64,000 nucleotides of DNA from contig JAOLZN010000004.1 of the NCBI GenBank assembly GCA_028343855.1, positions 1 through 64,000 of the forward strand, written 5' to 3'. Shown piece by piece: positions 25,800 through 36,387 of the stretch. Position 1 is the stretch's first letter. Each line of letters opens with the position of its first letter. A program made the position numbers and the translations under genes. The DNA is from Candidatus Nitrosopumilus sp. GTDB taxonomy: Archaea; Thermoproteota; Nitrososphaeria; Nitrososphaerales; Nitrosopumilaceae. The notes under the pieces were generated by a model that was given only the letters and a program-made list of their open reading frames with translations, was not told the DNA's origin and did not search any database.

Positions 25800-26485
25800 T
25801 ATTTCATTACCTCTACAGTAGCAGAACCCTTTGTAATAGAACCTAATCTGTCAATCACGTTTGGCCTTGCTGCTGCGGGTATTTCAAGTATTGCTTTTAG
25901 TGAACCGTTATTTTGCCATTCTTCTTTTTTTAAAGAACCAACAGATTTCAAAACAGAATAAGATTGAGAAGCATATTGTGCAGGAATAGTAATTTCTAAT
26001 TGAAGATTTTCAGATTTTAATGCAATAATTGAGCGTAATTTTTCAACAAGATCTTTAACTTGTTCTTCAACATTCTTCTGAGGATCAATTGAAACACGAC
26101 CATCTTTCATTGCTTGCTCAATTCTTAATGGTGGATGAGGTAAGTGAGTTCTAGGATCAACAAAGGTTTTGGCAATATACTCAACAATTTGTTTTCTTTT
26201 CTGATCAATCATTTTTCTTCTTTGATCAGTAGTTAGGTTAAGATCTCCTTTAGCAAACATAATTTCAGCAATTTCAGTTTTATCTTCAGTTTTGAAGGCA
26301 GCAAGTAATTTTTCTGTTGATGGCTTAGTTCCCTTACCAGAATCAGTGTAAATTTCATCAGATATCAATACAGATGAAATATCTTTTTTCTTACCCAATT
26401 TGTAATCTAAAGCAGGATCGGGCTTTACTAAAATTTCAAATTTTTCTCCTTCAAAAGAATATCGAACTACAGTGGTATCAGCCAT
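25799..26485 (-). CDS. SBDS-family ribosome maturation protein
   Basis: VVRYSFEGEKFEILVKPD...TDQRRKMIDQKRKQIVEYIAKTFVDPRTHLPHPP. Confidence 0.94.
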   Translation of the reverse strand: MADTTVVRYSFEGEKFEILVKPDPALDYKLGKKKDISSVLISDEIYTDSGKGTKPSTEKLLAAFKTEDKTEIAEIMFAKGDLNLTTDQRRKMIDQKRKQIVEYIAKTFVDPRTHLPHPPLRIEQAMKDGRVSIDPQKNVEEQVKDLVEKLRSIIALKSENLQLEITIPAQYASQSYSVLKSVGSLKKEEWQNNGSLKAILEIPAAARPNVIDRLGSITKGSATVEVMK

Positions 26486-26545
26486 TTCTAAATTACATAT
26501 TATAATTTGGTATTTATCTATACGTTAAACTAGCTAGATTTTTAT

Positions 26546-27172
26546 GTGCACTTTGACGATTTTCAACAAGATTTGTCATCATTAGACGTAATTAGTAAAG
26601 ATTCTGAAAAAATAGCTATAAAGCTAAAAGGAGTTCCACTACAATATGCAAATGCACTTAGACGAGTATGTCTAAATGGAGTCCCAGTTTTTGCAATCGA
26701 TACAGTAGATATTATTGAAAATACTTCAGTTTTACCAGATGAAGGATTAGCACACAGATTAGGATTAATCCCATTAAAAACGGATTTAAGTAAATTTAGC
26801 GAGTCAGACAAAATCCTACTAGTTTTAGATTCAGGAGAGTCTGAAGAAACTAGAGCCGTATTATCTAGTGAATTATCATCAGAAGATGACACCGTAAAAC
26901 CAGTTTCAGATAAAATTCCAATTGTTCAATTAGCTCCAGGTCAAAAAATTAAGATTGAATGTTATGCAAGATTAGGACGTGGAACAGAACATGCCAAATG
27001 GAATGCATCAAACATATCAACACTTACAGATACAGACAAAGAGGATGAGAAAATACTCACAGTCGAATCAACAGGAGCATTAAATCCTGAAAACATTGTT
27101 CTAGAAGGGGTACAAGAAGTAGGCAGACGGGTTGTTGAATTTAAAGATATGATCAACAATCTTGAAGAATAA
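26546..27172 (+). CDS. rpoD: DNA-directed RNA polymerase subunit D
   Basis: YANALRRVCLNGVPVFAIDTVDIIENTSVLPDEGLAHRLGLIPL. Confidence 0.95.
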   Translation: MHFDDFQQDLSSLDVISKDSEKIAIKLKGVPLQYANALRRVCLNGVPVFAIDTVDIIENTSVLPDEGLAHRLGLIPLKTDLSKFSESDKILLVLDSGESEETRAVLSSELSSEDDTVKPVSDKIPIVQLAPGQKIKIECYARLGRGTEHAKWNASNISTLTDTDKEDEKILTVESTGALNPENIVLEGVQEVGRRVVEFKDMINNLEE

Positions 27173-27217
27173 TACAAGCATAGACATTATATTTGGGTTT
27201 TAAGCCGGATTATTCAC

Positions 27218-27565
27218 ATGACTAATCAAGTTGTTATTCGTATGGCTAGCGATCTTAGAAAAGCATCAACAAAAAATGATGCTCCAATTTGGGGTAAATT
27301 AGCAGAATATGCACTAAAACCATCAATTGCACGAAGAGATATCAATTTGAATAGAATCGACCAATTAACCAAAGAAAACGATACAGTAGTATTTCCAGGC
27401 AAAGTACTAGCAACAGGAAACATATCACATAAAATTACATTATGCTCATTTTCAATTTCAAATGCTGCAGCAGCTAAAGTATTAGAAAAAGGTGGAAAAT
27501 TAATTTCACATTTAGACTTAATCAAACAAAACCCTACAGGTAAAGGAGTCGTACTACTTGGCTAA
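27218..27565 (+). CDS. rpl18e: 50S ribosomal protein L18e (eL18)
   Basis: Sequence and RpoD-L18e-L13-S9 synteny. Confidence 0.93.
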   Translation: MTNQVVIRMASDLRKASTKNDAPIWGKLAEYALKPSIARRDINLNRIDQLTKENDTVVFPGKVLATGNISHKITLCSFSISNAAAAKVLEKGGKLISHLDLIKQNPTGKGVVLLG

Positions 27566-28067
27566 TGGAAGATTAAACAGACCGGCTGGAAGAAATTCAA
27601 ATACTTCTAAACAGGAAGTTGTTATCAGAACAGACAGACCAATTGTAGTAGATGCAACAAACCATATTGCTGGCAGATTAGCATCAAATGTTGCAAAATT
27701 ACTTTTACAAGGACAAAGAGTTACCGTTGTAAATTGTGAAAAAATTATGATGAGTGGAACAAGAGCAAATCAATTAAAAGAATATAATGAATTTTTAGAA
27801 ATTAACAGTATCATCAACATCAAACACGGACCTGTACACTATAGAAGACCAGATACAATAATGGCAAAAATGATTCGTCAAATGTTACCATTTGACAGAA
27901 AACCTTCAGGCAAATTAGCATTTCACAGACTTCGAACATACATTGGTGCACCAAAAGAAACAAAACCAATAGAAAAAATTCAATTTGAGAAAGCATTGAT
28001 TAAAAAAGCAGCAGCTAATTATACACAATTGTCAGAAATATGCAGAGTTATAGGATGGACCGAATGA
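27558..28067 (+). CDS. rpl13: 50S ribosomal protein L13 (uL13)
   Basis: HIAGRLASNVAKLLLQGQRVTVVNCE; GPVHYRRPD. Confidence 0.94.
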   Translation: MANGRLNRPAGRNSNTSKQEVVIRTDRPIVVDATNHIAGRLASNVAKLLLQGQRVTVVNCEKIMMSGTRANQLKEYNEFLEINSIINIKHGPVHYRRPDTIMAKMIRQMLPFDRKPSGKLAFHRLRTYIGAPKETKPIEKIQFEKALIKKAAANYTQLSEICRVIGWTE

Positions 28068-28068
28068 T

Positions 28069-28515
28069 ATGATTCCAAAAACTGAAATTTATTTTGCAAC
28101 TAGAAAAACAGCTAGTGCACATGTTTACATTACAAAAGGAGTAGGCAAAGTTAGAATTAACAATGTTCCAGTAGAAATGATTCCACAGGAAACTGCACGT
28201 GAAATAATTTTGGCTCCATTAGAAGTAACTGGTGATTTAAGAGAGAAAATCGATATTTCAGTAAGAGTAAGAGGCGGTGGTTTTATGGGTCAAGCAAGCG
28301 CAATTGCAACAGGCATTACCAGAGCACTTGTAGGCTGGACAAAATCTAAAAAAGAGCCAAAGGATCATCCCTTCCCAAAATCAACTAGAGAAGACCTTAG
28401 AAAAAGAATAACAGATTTTGATAAATATCTTGTAAGTGGAGACGCCAGACAAAAAGAACCAAAGAAATTTGGCGGACCAGGTGCAAGAAGAAGAAAACAA
28501 AAATCATACCGTTAG
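28069..28515 (+). CDS. rps9: 30S ribosomal protein S9 (uS9)
   Basis: C-terminal KKFGGPGARRRKQKSYR. Confidence 0.95.
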   Translation: MIPKTEIYFATRKTASAHVYITKGVGKVRINNVPVEMIPQETAREIILAPLEVTGDLREKIDISVRVRGGGFMGQASAIATGITRALVGWTKSKKEPKDHPFPKSTREDLRKRITDFDKYLVSGDARQKEPKKFGGPGARRRKQKSYR

Positions 28516-28518
28516 ACT

Positions 28519-29238
28519 GTGAAAGCCATAATCTTAGCAGGTGGCAAAGGTACACGAGGAAAACCATATACAGAATATTTTCCAAAAGCAATGACACCAA
28601 TCAATGGAAAACCAATGATAGACTATGTTGTTAGATATATCAATTCATTTAACTTCATAAAAGAGATAATCATAATTTCTGATTTCGAAGGTCTAGGCGG
28701 TCAAATTAAAAATTATTATGGAATTCAGAAAAAAATTAAATTCGTACAAGACTCACAAAGCGGTACTGGTGGAGATTTACTCCATATTGAAAAAGAACTA
28801 AAAAATGAGTCAGAATTCCTATTATGGTTTGTAGATAATCTATGTGCAGTGGATATTAAAAAAATGAAAGAAGTATTCAAAGAAAAAAAGAGTTCAGCAT
28901 GTATTGCTACTAGAACAAAAAGAAAAGAAGAAACTGGATTTGCAGAAGTTGAAAATGGGTTAATCACAGAATTTAAAGAGAAACCATTAATGAAATTACA
29001 GTTATCAGAATGTCTTGGAATCTACATGTTAGGAAAAGAAGTGATGCAGAAGATTAAGAAAAAAAAGAACAAAAAACAAGTTAATTTATCATATGATATT
29101 TTACAGCAACTATCTAAAGAAGGTAAAGTAAGTGCCTATGATATTGCAGAAAGAGAGTGGATTGATGCAGAATCACCAATGGTTTTAGAGAGAAACGAGA
29201 AAATTGTTACGAAAATCATAAAACAGATGGGACTGTAG
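28519..29238 (+). CDS. NDP-sugar nucleotidyltransferase (GTG start)
   Basis: KAIILAGGKGTRGKPYTEYFPKAMTPINGKPMIDYVV. Confidence 0.9.
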   Translation: MKAIILAGGKGTRGKPYTEYFPKAMTPINGKPMIDYVVRYINSFNFIKEIIIISDFEGLGGQIKNYYGIQKKIKFVQDSQSGTGGDLLHIEKELKNESEFLLWFVDNLCAVDIKKMKEVFKEKKSSACIATRTKRKEETGFAEVENGLITEFKEKPLMKLQLSECLGIYMLGKEVMQKIKKKKNKKQVNLSYDILQQLSKEGKVSAYDIAEREWIDAESPMVLERNEKIVTKIIKQMGL

Positions 29239-29800
29239 ATTTTTCTTCAAATTTAGAGATTTCATCCACAAATTGAAAAGTTTGAGCAATATCATCCAAT
29301 CCTTCTAAGAGAATTTTTTTCTTGTGAGAATTTATTTCAAATGAAATATCTTCAGAAGGGGTTTTAATCATTTGATTTTCTAAATCAACTTCAATTGGAT
29401 TAGTTTCAAGTAGCAATTTTTCAACCATTTTTGATTCCAATGAAATTGGAAGTATTCCATTTTTGAAACAATTACTAAAGAAAATATCTGCAAAAGAAGA
29501 AGAAATGATTACAGAAAAACCATAATCATCCAAAGCCCAAACAGCATGTTCTCTACTAGAACCACATCCAAAATTATCACCAGCAACTAAAATTTTTGAG
29601 CCAGTATATTTTGAATCGTTTAAAATAAAATCAGATTTAATATTTTCATTTTCATCATATCGCCAATTAAAAAATAAAAATTTTCCAAATCCAGATTTTT
29701 GAACTAATTTTAAAAATTGCTTTGGAATAATTTGATCAGTATCGACATTGACTTTATCTAATGGAGTAACAATACTGTTTACATTTTGAAATGGTTTCAT
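29216..29800 (-). CDS. leuD: 3-isopropylmalate dehydratase small subunit
   Basis: [28 protein letters not shown]. Confidence 0.93.
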   Translation of the reverse strand: MKPFQNVNSIVTPLDKVNVDTDQIIPKQFLKLVQKSGFGKFLFFNWRYDENENIKSDFILNDSKYTGSKILVAGDNFGCGSSREHAVWALDDYGFSVIISSSFADIFFSNCFKNGILPISLESKMVEKLLLETNPIEVDLENQMIKTPSEDISFEINSHKKKILLEGLDDIAQTFQFVDEISKFEEKSTVPSVL

Positions 29801-29801
29801 G

Positions 29802-31217
29802 TTAATTCAAATCCAATTTCCTAACATCTACAAAATGACCATTAATTGCAGCAGCAGCAGCCATCACAGGACTAACTAAATGAGTTCTGCCACCATTACC
29901 TTGTCTACCTTCAAAATTTCTATTGGATGTACTAGCACATCTCTCACCGGGAGACAAAATATCAGGATTCATGCCTAAACACATACTGCATCCAGCCTCT
30001 CTCCATTCAAAATTAGCATCAATGAAAATTTTATCCAATCCCATTTCTTCTGCTTGTTTTTTTACCATTTGAGAGCCAGGAACCACCATTGCACTTACAC
30101 TGGAGGCAACTTTTTGACCTTGAACAATTTTTGATGCTTCAATTAGATCTTCTAATCTTGCATTAGTGCAAGAGCCAATAAACACTCTATCAATTTTAAT
30201 ATCTTCAATCATAGTTCCAGATTCAAGGGCCATGTATTCAAGAGCTTTTTCAGCACCTCTTTTTTGATTATCATCACCATTTGAAAAGTCATCTGGAGAT
30301 GGAATAGATTCATCCACATCACAAGTCATCCCAGGATTTGTACCCCAACTTACTTGAGGAGCAATTTCATTAATGTTCAAAGTGAATGTTTTGTCAAAAG
30401 TGGCATCAGAATCAGTTTTAAGATTTTCTTTCCAAGAATCTACGAGAGATTCATAATTTTTTGGTGTGTATTCTCTATCTCGTAAATAATCAAAAGTTTT
30501 TTGATCAGGTGCAATTAATCCAGCACGAGCTCCACCTTCTATTGACATATTACAAATTGTCATTCTCTGATCCATAGAAAGATCAGTTATTCCTTCACCA
30601 CGATATTCAATAACAGTACCAGTTCCACCAGCTGTTCCAATATTTTTGATTATAGATAAAATAATATCTTTTGCAGTAACTGCATGAGGATTCTTTCGTT
30701 TTCCCTCAACTCTAACTTCAAATGTTTTTGGTTTTTCTAACCATAAAGTTTGAGATGCCAAAACATGTTCAACTTCACTAGTTCCAATACCCAGTGCCAA
30801 TGCACCAAATGCACCATGAGTAGAAGTATGACTATCACCACAGACAATGGTGGAACCGGGTAAGGTTATACCTAATTGAGGGCCAATTACATGAACAATA
30901 CCCTGATTTGGGCTGTTAATATCAAATAATTTTATACCAAAATCCTTACAATTGTTTTCAAGTGTTTTAATTTGAACTGCAGAAGTCTGATCCAATATAG
31001 GTAAAGTACGATCACTAGTTGGAACATTATGATCCATAGTAGCAATTGTCAAATCAGGGCGACGAACTTTTCTATTATTCATTCGCAATCCATCAAATGC
31101 TTGTGGTGATGTCACCTCATGAACAAGATGTCTATCAATGTAAATTAAGGCAGGTTCATTTTGTTTTTCAACAACAATATGAGATTCCCAAATTTTTTCA
31201 AAAAGCGTTTTTCCCAT
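29802..31217 (-). CDS. leuC: 3-isopropylmalate dehydratase large subunit (bacterial-like type)
   Basis: [49 protein letters not shown]; start MGKTLF at 31217 removes the overlap. Confidence 0.93.
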   Translation of the reverse strand: MGKTLFEKIWESHIVVEKQNEPALIYIDRHLVHEVTSPQAFDGLRMNNRKVRRPDLTIATMDHNVPTSDRTLPILDQTSAVQIKTLENNCKDFGIKLFDINSPNQGIVHVIGPQLGITLPGSTIVCGDSHTSTHGAFGALALGIGTSEVEHVLASQTLWLEKPKTFEVRVEGKRKNPHAVTAKDIILSIIKNIGTAGGTGTVIEYRGEGITDLSMDQRMTICNMSIEGGARAGLIAPDQKTFDYLRDREYTPKNYESLVDSWKENLKTDSDATFDKTFTLNINEIAPQVSWGTNPGMTCDVDESIPSPDDFSNGDDNQKRGAEKALEYMALESGTMIEDIKIDRVFIGSCTNARLEDLIEASKIVQGQKVASSVSAMVVPGSQMVKKQAEEMGLDKIFIDANFEWREAGCSMCLGMNPDILSPGERCASTSNRNFEGRQGNGGRTHLVSPVMAAAAAINGHFVDVRKLDLN

Positions 31218-31218
31218 T

Positions 31219-31710
31219 TTAATCCTGATCTGGCTTATACTTGAATAATCCACCGGCTGCAATTATTTTTCCAATAATTTCAGAAAAAGGCTTCATTTTG
31301 TATGTTTGATTTTTTGTAAGATTTTTTATTTCATTTGTGGAAATATCTATATCAATTTCATCTCCTTCAGAAATTCCATCATATGCATCCTGGTCAATTT
31401 CAATAGGTAACAAAAAAGCACCATCTACAGAATTTCTATAAAAAATTCTTGCAAAGGATAAAGCAAGTATGGCTTTTACTCCAGAATGAGATAGTGCAAT
31501 TGGAGCATGTTCGCGAGATGAACCACATCCAAAATTCTTTCCAGATAAAATGAAATCACCTTCTTTTACTTTAGAATGAAAATCAGGATCTAATCCTTCC
31601 ATAGCATGTGTTGCAAGTTCTGTATAATCATGTACTTTGAGATATTGACCAGGAATAATTACATCAGTATCGATATTATCACGTGCATATTTTACGATGT
31701 TTCCTTTCAT
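31219..31710 (-). CDS. LeuD/HacB-family dehydratase small subunit (archaeal type)
   Basis: [27 protein letters not shown]. Confidence 0.92.
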   Translation of the reverse strand: MKGNIVKYARDNIDTDVIIPGQYLKVHDYTELATHAMEGLDPDFHSKVKEGDFILSGKNFGCGSSREHAPIALSHSGVKAILALSFARIFYRNSVDGAFLLPIEIDQDAYDGISEGDEIDIDISTNEIKNLTKNQTYKMKPFSEIIGKIIAAGGLFKYKPDQD

Positions 31711-32978
31711 TTCAAATCCCTTGGGTCAGTAATTTTTCCAGTTACTGCAGAAGCAGCCGCAACCATAGGTGATGCAAGATAAGTTTGGGATTCAACGTGT
31801 CCCATTCTACCTGGGAAGTTTCTATTAGTAGTACTAATACAAATTTCATCTTTTGCCAATACGCCCATGTGAGCGCCACAACAGGCACCACAAGTAGGCG
31901 GTCCAACAGTCACACCAGCATCTAAGAAAATTTTCAATAAGCCATTTTCCATAGCACGTTGATAAATTGAAATTGCTGCAGGTAAAATCTCAGTTCTAAT
32001 TTTTACTTTTCTTCCTTTGAGAATTTTTGCTGCAGCTTCCAAATCTTCGTATTTTGCACCAGTACAAGAACCAATGTATGATTTATCTAGTTCAACTGAA
32101 GGTGCTTCACCAACAACACATGTGTTATCAGGTGAAAAGGGTTTTGCAATAATGGGTTCCATTTCAGAACTTTCAAATTCAAAGAGTTTAGAATATTCTG
32201 CGTCAGCATCGCCATGTACTAATTTGAGATTTGTTGCACCTTTTGCAGAAAGATAATCAACTACTTTTTGATCAGGTTCCACAATTCCATTTTTAGCCCC
32301 TGCTTCAGTTGTCATGTTACACAGTGTCAATCTACTTTCTACAGACATTTCATCAATTCCACTTCCACCAAATTGCATTGTTCTATATGCACCACCGTCA
32401 TTACCAATTTCTCCAATAATTTTTAAAATCAAATCTTTTGCCATCACATGTTCAGGTAACTTTCCGTTAAGTTTGAAGTAATAAGTCTCTGGAACTTTAA
32501 ACCAAATATTTCCATTTAACAAAACATATGCAATATCAGTATGTCCCAAACCAACTGCAAATGCACCTAAAGCACCAGTTGTATTTGTGTGAGAATCACC
32601 ACCAACATAAACATCACCGGGCATCACCATGGCTTGTTCATGTGAAAGAGTATGACAAATACCGTATTGACCCATTCCATATTTGAAGTGTTTTTCAATA
32701 CCATAATTTTTTGTAAAATTAGATAATTTTACAATATTTTCTGCAGATAATTTATCAGCTGATGGAACAAAATGATCTTCAGCTACCCAAACTTTAGTAG
32801 GATCCCATAATTTATCAACTGCAATTCCTTGCTTCTTTAATTTATCAAAAACTTTGAGAACACCAGGTCCAGATACGTCGTGCATCATTACTTTGTCAAC
32901 ATCAGCAAATACCACGTCATCTGGTGCTACTGAGGACTTGCCAGAGGCACGTGCAAGGATCTTCTCAACTATATTCAT
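31707..32978 (-). CDS. LeuC/HacA-family dehydratase large subunit (archaeal type)
   Basis: VYVGGDSHTNTTGALGAFAVGLGHTD; CGACCGAHMGVL. Confidence 0.92.
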   Translation of the reverse strand: MNIVEKILARASGKSSVAPDDVVFADVDKVMMHDVSGPGVLKVFDKLKKQGIAVDKLWDPTKVWVAEDHFVPSADKLSAENIVKLSNFTKNYGIEKHFKYGMGQYGICHTLSHEQAMVMPGDVYVGGDSHTNTTGALGAFAVGLGHTDIAYVLLNGNIWFKVPETYYFKLNGKLPEHVMAKDLILKIIGEIGNDGGAYRTMQFGGSGIDEMSVESRLTLCNMTTEAGAKNGIVEPDQKVVDYLSAKGATNLKLVHGDADAEYSKLFEFESSEMEPIIAKPFSPDNTCVVGEAPSVELDKSYIGSCTGAKYEDLEAAAKILKGRKVKIRTEILPAAISIYQRAMENGLLKIFLDAGVTVGPPTCGACCGAHMGVLAKDEICISTTNRNFPGRMGHVESQTYLASPMVAAASAVTGKITDPRDLK

Positions 32979-33051
32979 AATCCAAAAAGTTCGCTCTTGG
33001 GATTAAAAGCTTTACAGAACAATAAAAAAGAAATAGAATCTATAGAATAGT

Positions 33052-33828
33052 GTGCAATTATCAGTATTACCACTACTAGCAAAAAGAATGGAAAAAGAAT
33101 TTGATGTTTTTGAAGCTTTAGAAATTACTCTACAAAAAAATGAGACTAAACTACAAGAAGGAGACGTCATAGTGATTTCAACAAAATACATCTCAAATTC
33201 ACAAGGAAGGATTGTAGATTTGGAGAAAATTAAAGCATCTGAATATGGGATAAAAATTGCAGATGAATTTCAATTAAAACCAGGAATTGCAGAAATTATC
33301 ATCAGGGAATCAGATAAAATTTTTGGAGGTATTGGAGGATTTATCATTACATCAGCAGACAATATCATGGCACCAAATGCAGGAATTGATAAATCAAATG
33401 CAAAAAAAGGTAAAGCAATACTATATCCAACAAATCCTTATCTAATTGCCGAACAAATTAGAAGAAAAGTTTTCTTAAAATCATTAATTCATGTTGGAGT
33501 AATTTTAGTAGACAGCAGATTAATGCCAGCAAGAATTGGAACGTCAGGTGTTGCAGTATCATGTGCCGGAATTGAACCAGTTTTAGATATGAGATCTAAA
33601 AAGGATCTAGATGGCAATCCACTGAAAGTTACGTTTCAAGCAGTTGTAGATAATCTTGCAACAATTGCAAATCACAAAATGGGAGAAGGTGGAGAATCAC
33701 GTCCATTTGCCATTGTTAGAGATTCAGGAGCCAAACTGACGGATAGAAAAATAAATTCATCAGAAATGGCAATTGCACCAGAACAATGTGTTTACGTTAG
33801 AGGTCTTTCAAATCCACCAAAAAACTAA
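33052..33828 (+). CDS. cofE: Coenzyme F420-0:L-glutamate ligase
   Basis: GDVIVISTKYISNSQGRIV; RIGTSGVAVSCAGIEPVLDMRSKKDLDGNPL; GTG start. Confidence 0.9.
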   Translation: MQLSVLPLLAKRMEKEFDVFEALEITLQKNETKLQEGDVIVISTKYISNSQGRIVDLEKIKASEYGIKIADEFQLKPGIAEIIIRESDKIFGGIGGFIITSADNIMAPNAGIDKSNAKKGKAILYPTNPYLIAEQIRRKVFLKSLIHVGVILVDSRLMPARIGTSGVAVSCAGIEPVLDMRSKKDLDGNPLKVTFQAVVDNLATIANHKMGEGGESRPFAIVRDSGAKLTDRKINSSEMAIAPEQCVYVRGLSNPPKN

Positions 33829-33876
33829 GGGTACTAGGTAAGTTTTTTTTAAATATAGGAATTAAAGAAAGAAATT

Positions 33877-34431
33877 ATGGAATATTTGACAACGTATCCA
33901 AAAACGGTCTCATTTATTGATGGAATAAAGCATAAAATTCATGTGGATAATACAGAAGGGGTAGAACAACTCCATATTGTTGTCAAAAAAAGTTTTGAAG
34001 AATTGACTAGGATATTTAGAGAAGAAGGATTTACCAAAGTTAAACTAGAACATAAGCAACCAGATCAAATTGGTAGCGGTCTAAATTTGAAATTAAAAAA
34101 ACCATGGGAAATGCATGTAAGAATGGTAGATTTAGAAGATGGTAAAATTGGAATTCATGCAGAAGTAGAAGTGTCGAGAGACTATCTTCAACATTTGTTT
34201 TCACAAAGAACTCCAGTAGTTTATGAAGTGGAAGAAATTTTGAAAAAATACCATGTTGATTACAATATTTGGCACGATAAAATAAAGAAAAACATTACAT
34301 CAGTGGTTGATAATTATAAAGTTAAACTTGCAACTCCAGGAATTCCAGTATTTGCATGGAAACCAATGTTATTTGTAATTGCAACGGTTGCTGCATTTTA
34401 CGGTTGGAAGTTCTTCAATACAATTTGGTAA
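33877..34431 (+). CDS. Hypothetical protein with C-terminal TM
   Basis: ORF; C-terminal hydrophobic MLFVIATVAAFYGW. Confidence 0.7.
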   Translation: MEYLTTYPKTVSFIDGIKHKIHVDNTEGVEQLHIVVKKSFEELTRIFREEGFTKVKLEHKQPDQIGSGLNLKLKKPWEMHVRMVDLEDGKIGIHAEVEVSRDYLQHLFSQRTPVVYEVEEILKKYHVDYNIWHDKIKKNITSVVDNYKVKLATPGIPVFAWKPMLFVIATVAAFYGWKFFNTIW

Positions 34432-34445
34432 TAAATAAAAATTAT

Positions 34446-34775
34446 CTAAACACCAAGTGTTTCTGCTTTACTTAATTCGAGAAATACTTTATCACCAACT
34501 GAAAGTCCCATCTCTTTGTATTCGTGCATTTCAAGTTTCAATTGAGTGATTCCAGATTGCATTCCAAAACCCCCACCAGCACCAGACATCATCTTGTTAA
34601 GGTCTTTCATCATATCATTCATGTTTGAAAATCCCATTACCTTTGGAGAGCCAAAAGCAGCAGGTGGGTTTTGATTTCCATCTTTAAGATCTTTTAGTGA
34701 AGATAGTGAAAGTACAACATATGGTGCTCCATCGGGAGCAGAATCAATGCTTTTTACAACAAATTCTTTCTTCAT
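34446..34775 (-). CDS. Hypothetical protein
   Basis: ORF. Confidence 0.75.
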   Translation of the reverse strand: MKKEFVVKSIDSAPDGAPYVVLSLSSLKDLKDGNQNPPAAFGSPKVMGFSNMNDMMKDLNKMMSGAGGGFGMQSGITQLKLEMHEYKEMGLSVGDKVFLELSKAETLGV

Positions 34776-34861
34776 ATCTAACCTACTAGGTTTATCTATA
34801 TAATTTTAATATTTTGAGCTGAATTTATCAAAATTGAAGATTTAATTACAAATTTGAATAA

Positions 34862-35416
34862 ATGGAATCATTGACAGAACCACTAAAAACAAAGTTAGAA
34901 TATTATGGGATTTCACCTTGGGAAATAGAAGTATTGTATGGATTTCTAAATTCCAGATTCACTATACTACAAGAAGAAATAGAAAATAATGATGAAAATT
35001 TTGTAAGTTTTCTAGATATACATATTCCCTTAGAATTTAATGAGGCGTTTTTCAAATGGTTTGATTTTAAACGTTGGGAAAAAGTGAAGGATGTTTTAAA
35101 AGAATACAAACGAAGACGCGGAAGTAGAAATGCATTAAAAATTAAAATTAATTTTGCAGGAAACCCAAAAATAGTATTTACTATAGATGTAGTTGATAGA
35201 CAATGGTTTAACAATGCAGTAGAAAAAATGGATTTTGTTATAGAGTTATTGCCACATCATCTTGATCCTCAAAAGATTCCACAAGGGATAAGAGAAATCA
35301 ATTACAAATTTGATGTAGAATCAGTCAGATGGAGATTAGAAATAGCAAAAACAAAAGATAAAGAATTTACATTCAGAGGAGACGTCTGGAAAGAAATTAA
35401 GAAAGAAATTGAATGA
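34862..35416 (+). CDS. Hypothetical protein
   Basis: ORF. Confidence 0.7.
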   Translation: MESLTEPLKTKLEYYGISPWEIEVLYGFLNSRFTILQEEIENNDENFVSFLDIHIPLEFNEAFFKWFDFKRWEKVKDVLKEYKRRRGSRNALKIKINFAGNPKIVFTIDVVDRQWFNNAVEKMDFVIELLPHHLDPQKIPQGIREINYKFDVESVRWRLEIAKTKDKEFTFRGDVWKEIKKEIE

Positions 35417-35424
35417 AACAATGA

Positions 35425-36387
35425 TTAAACATTTAGAGAATCTAAAATTTTTGAAATATCAGTATTAGGTAATCCAGAATCAGATATAATTTGTTTTGCA
35501 GGGGGATTTTCAAGATAATTTGGAATTTTGTCAGTCAATCTAGTACTAAATGGGGAAACCAATTCATTTTGATAGAAAACACCAGTTGGAATTTTATCAC
35601 CCCATTCAAGTGATTTCACTAAAGCTTGAGATAGTTTTTCATTAACTTCGACTTCACCAGCATAATTTACAGTTGGATCAAATTTGGTATCTTCAAGTTT
35701 ATAGATTCTAGAATGTCTTTCCATGGATTCTTTAGCTTGATCAACACCAGCATACCAATCTCGAGTATTAACATCATTGTAAGTGGGACATGGTTGCAAC
35801 ACATCAAGAAATGAGAGACCTTTGTGTTTAACTGCTTTAACAATTAAATCTTTGAGATGTCTAACATCATAAGAATATCCACGTGCAACAAAAGTAAAGC
35901 CGCTAGCTACTGCCAATCCAATTGGGTTAACATTAGAATTAGTATTTGGGGAAGGAAGAGATTTTGTTTGTTCACCAAGTTTTAGTGTTGGAGATGCCTG
36001 TCCTTTTGTTAATCCGTAAACACCATTATCAAAAATAATGTAAGTCATATCGATATTTCGCCTTCCTGCTGCAACAAAATGACCGGCACCGATTCCCAAT
36101 CCATCACCATCACCACCAACTGCGACAACAGTCATGTCAGGATTTGCAAGTTTTCCACCTTGAGCAAAAGTTAGAACTCTACCATGTAATGTATGTACAC
36201 CATAGGTATTGATGAAATGAGATGTTTTTCCAGAACAACCAATTCCTGAAAAAATGGTAGCTTTATCACGTTCAATTCCCATTTCAGCTAATGCCATCTG
36301 TAATGCATTTACAATACCAAAATCGCCACATCCAGGACACCAATCATTATGTACATCAGTTTTATAATCAGCAAGTTTAAGCGCCAT
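35425..36387 (-). CDS. 2-oxoacid:ferredoxin oxidoreductase subunit beta
   Basis: [33 protein letters not shown]-binding. Confidence 0.94.
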   Translation of the reverse strand: MALKLADYKTDVHNDWCPGCGDFGIVNALQMALAEMGIERDKATIFSGIGCSGKTSHFINTYGVHTLHGRVLTFAQGGKLANPDMTVVAVGGDGDGLGIGAGHFVAAGRRNIDMTYIIFDNGVYGLTKGQASPTLKLGEQTKSLPSPNTNSNVNPIGLAVASGFTFVARGYSYDVRHLKDLIVKAVKHKGLSFLDVLQPCPTYNDVNTRDWYAGVDQAKESMERHSRIYKLEDTKFDPTVNYAGEVEVNEKLSQALVKSLEWGDKIPTGVFYQNELVSPFSTRLTDKIPNYLENPPAKQIISDSGLPNTDISKILDSLNV

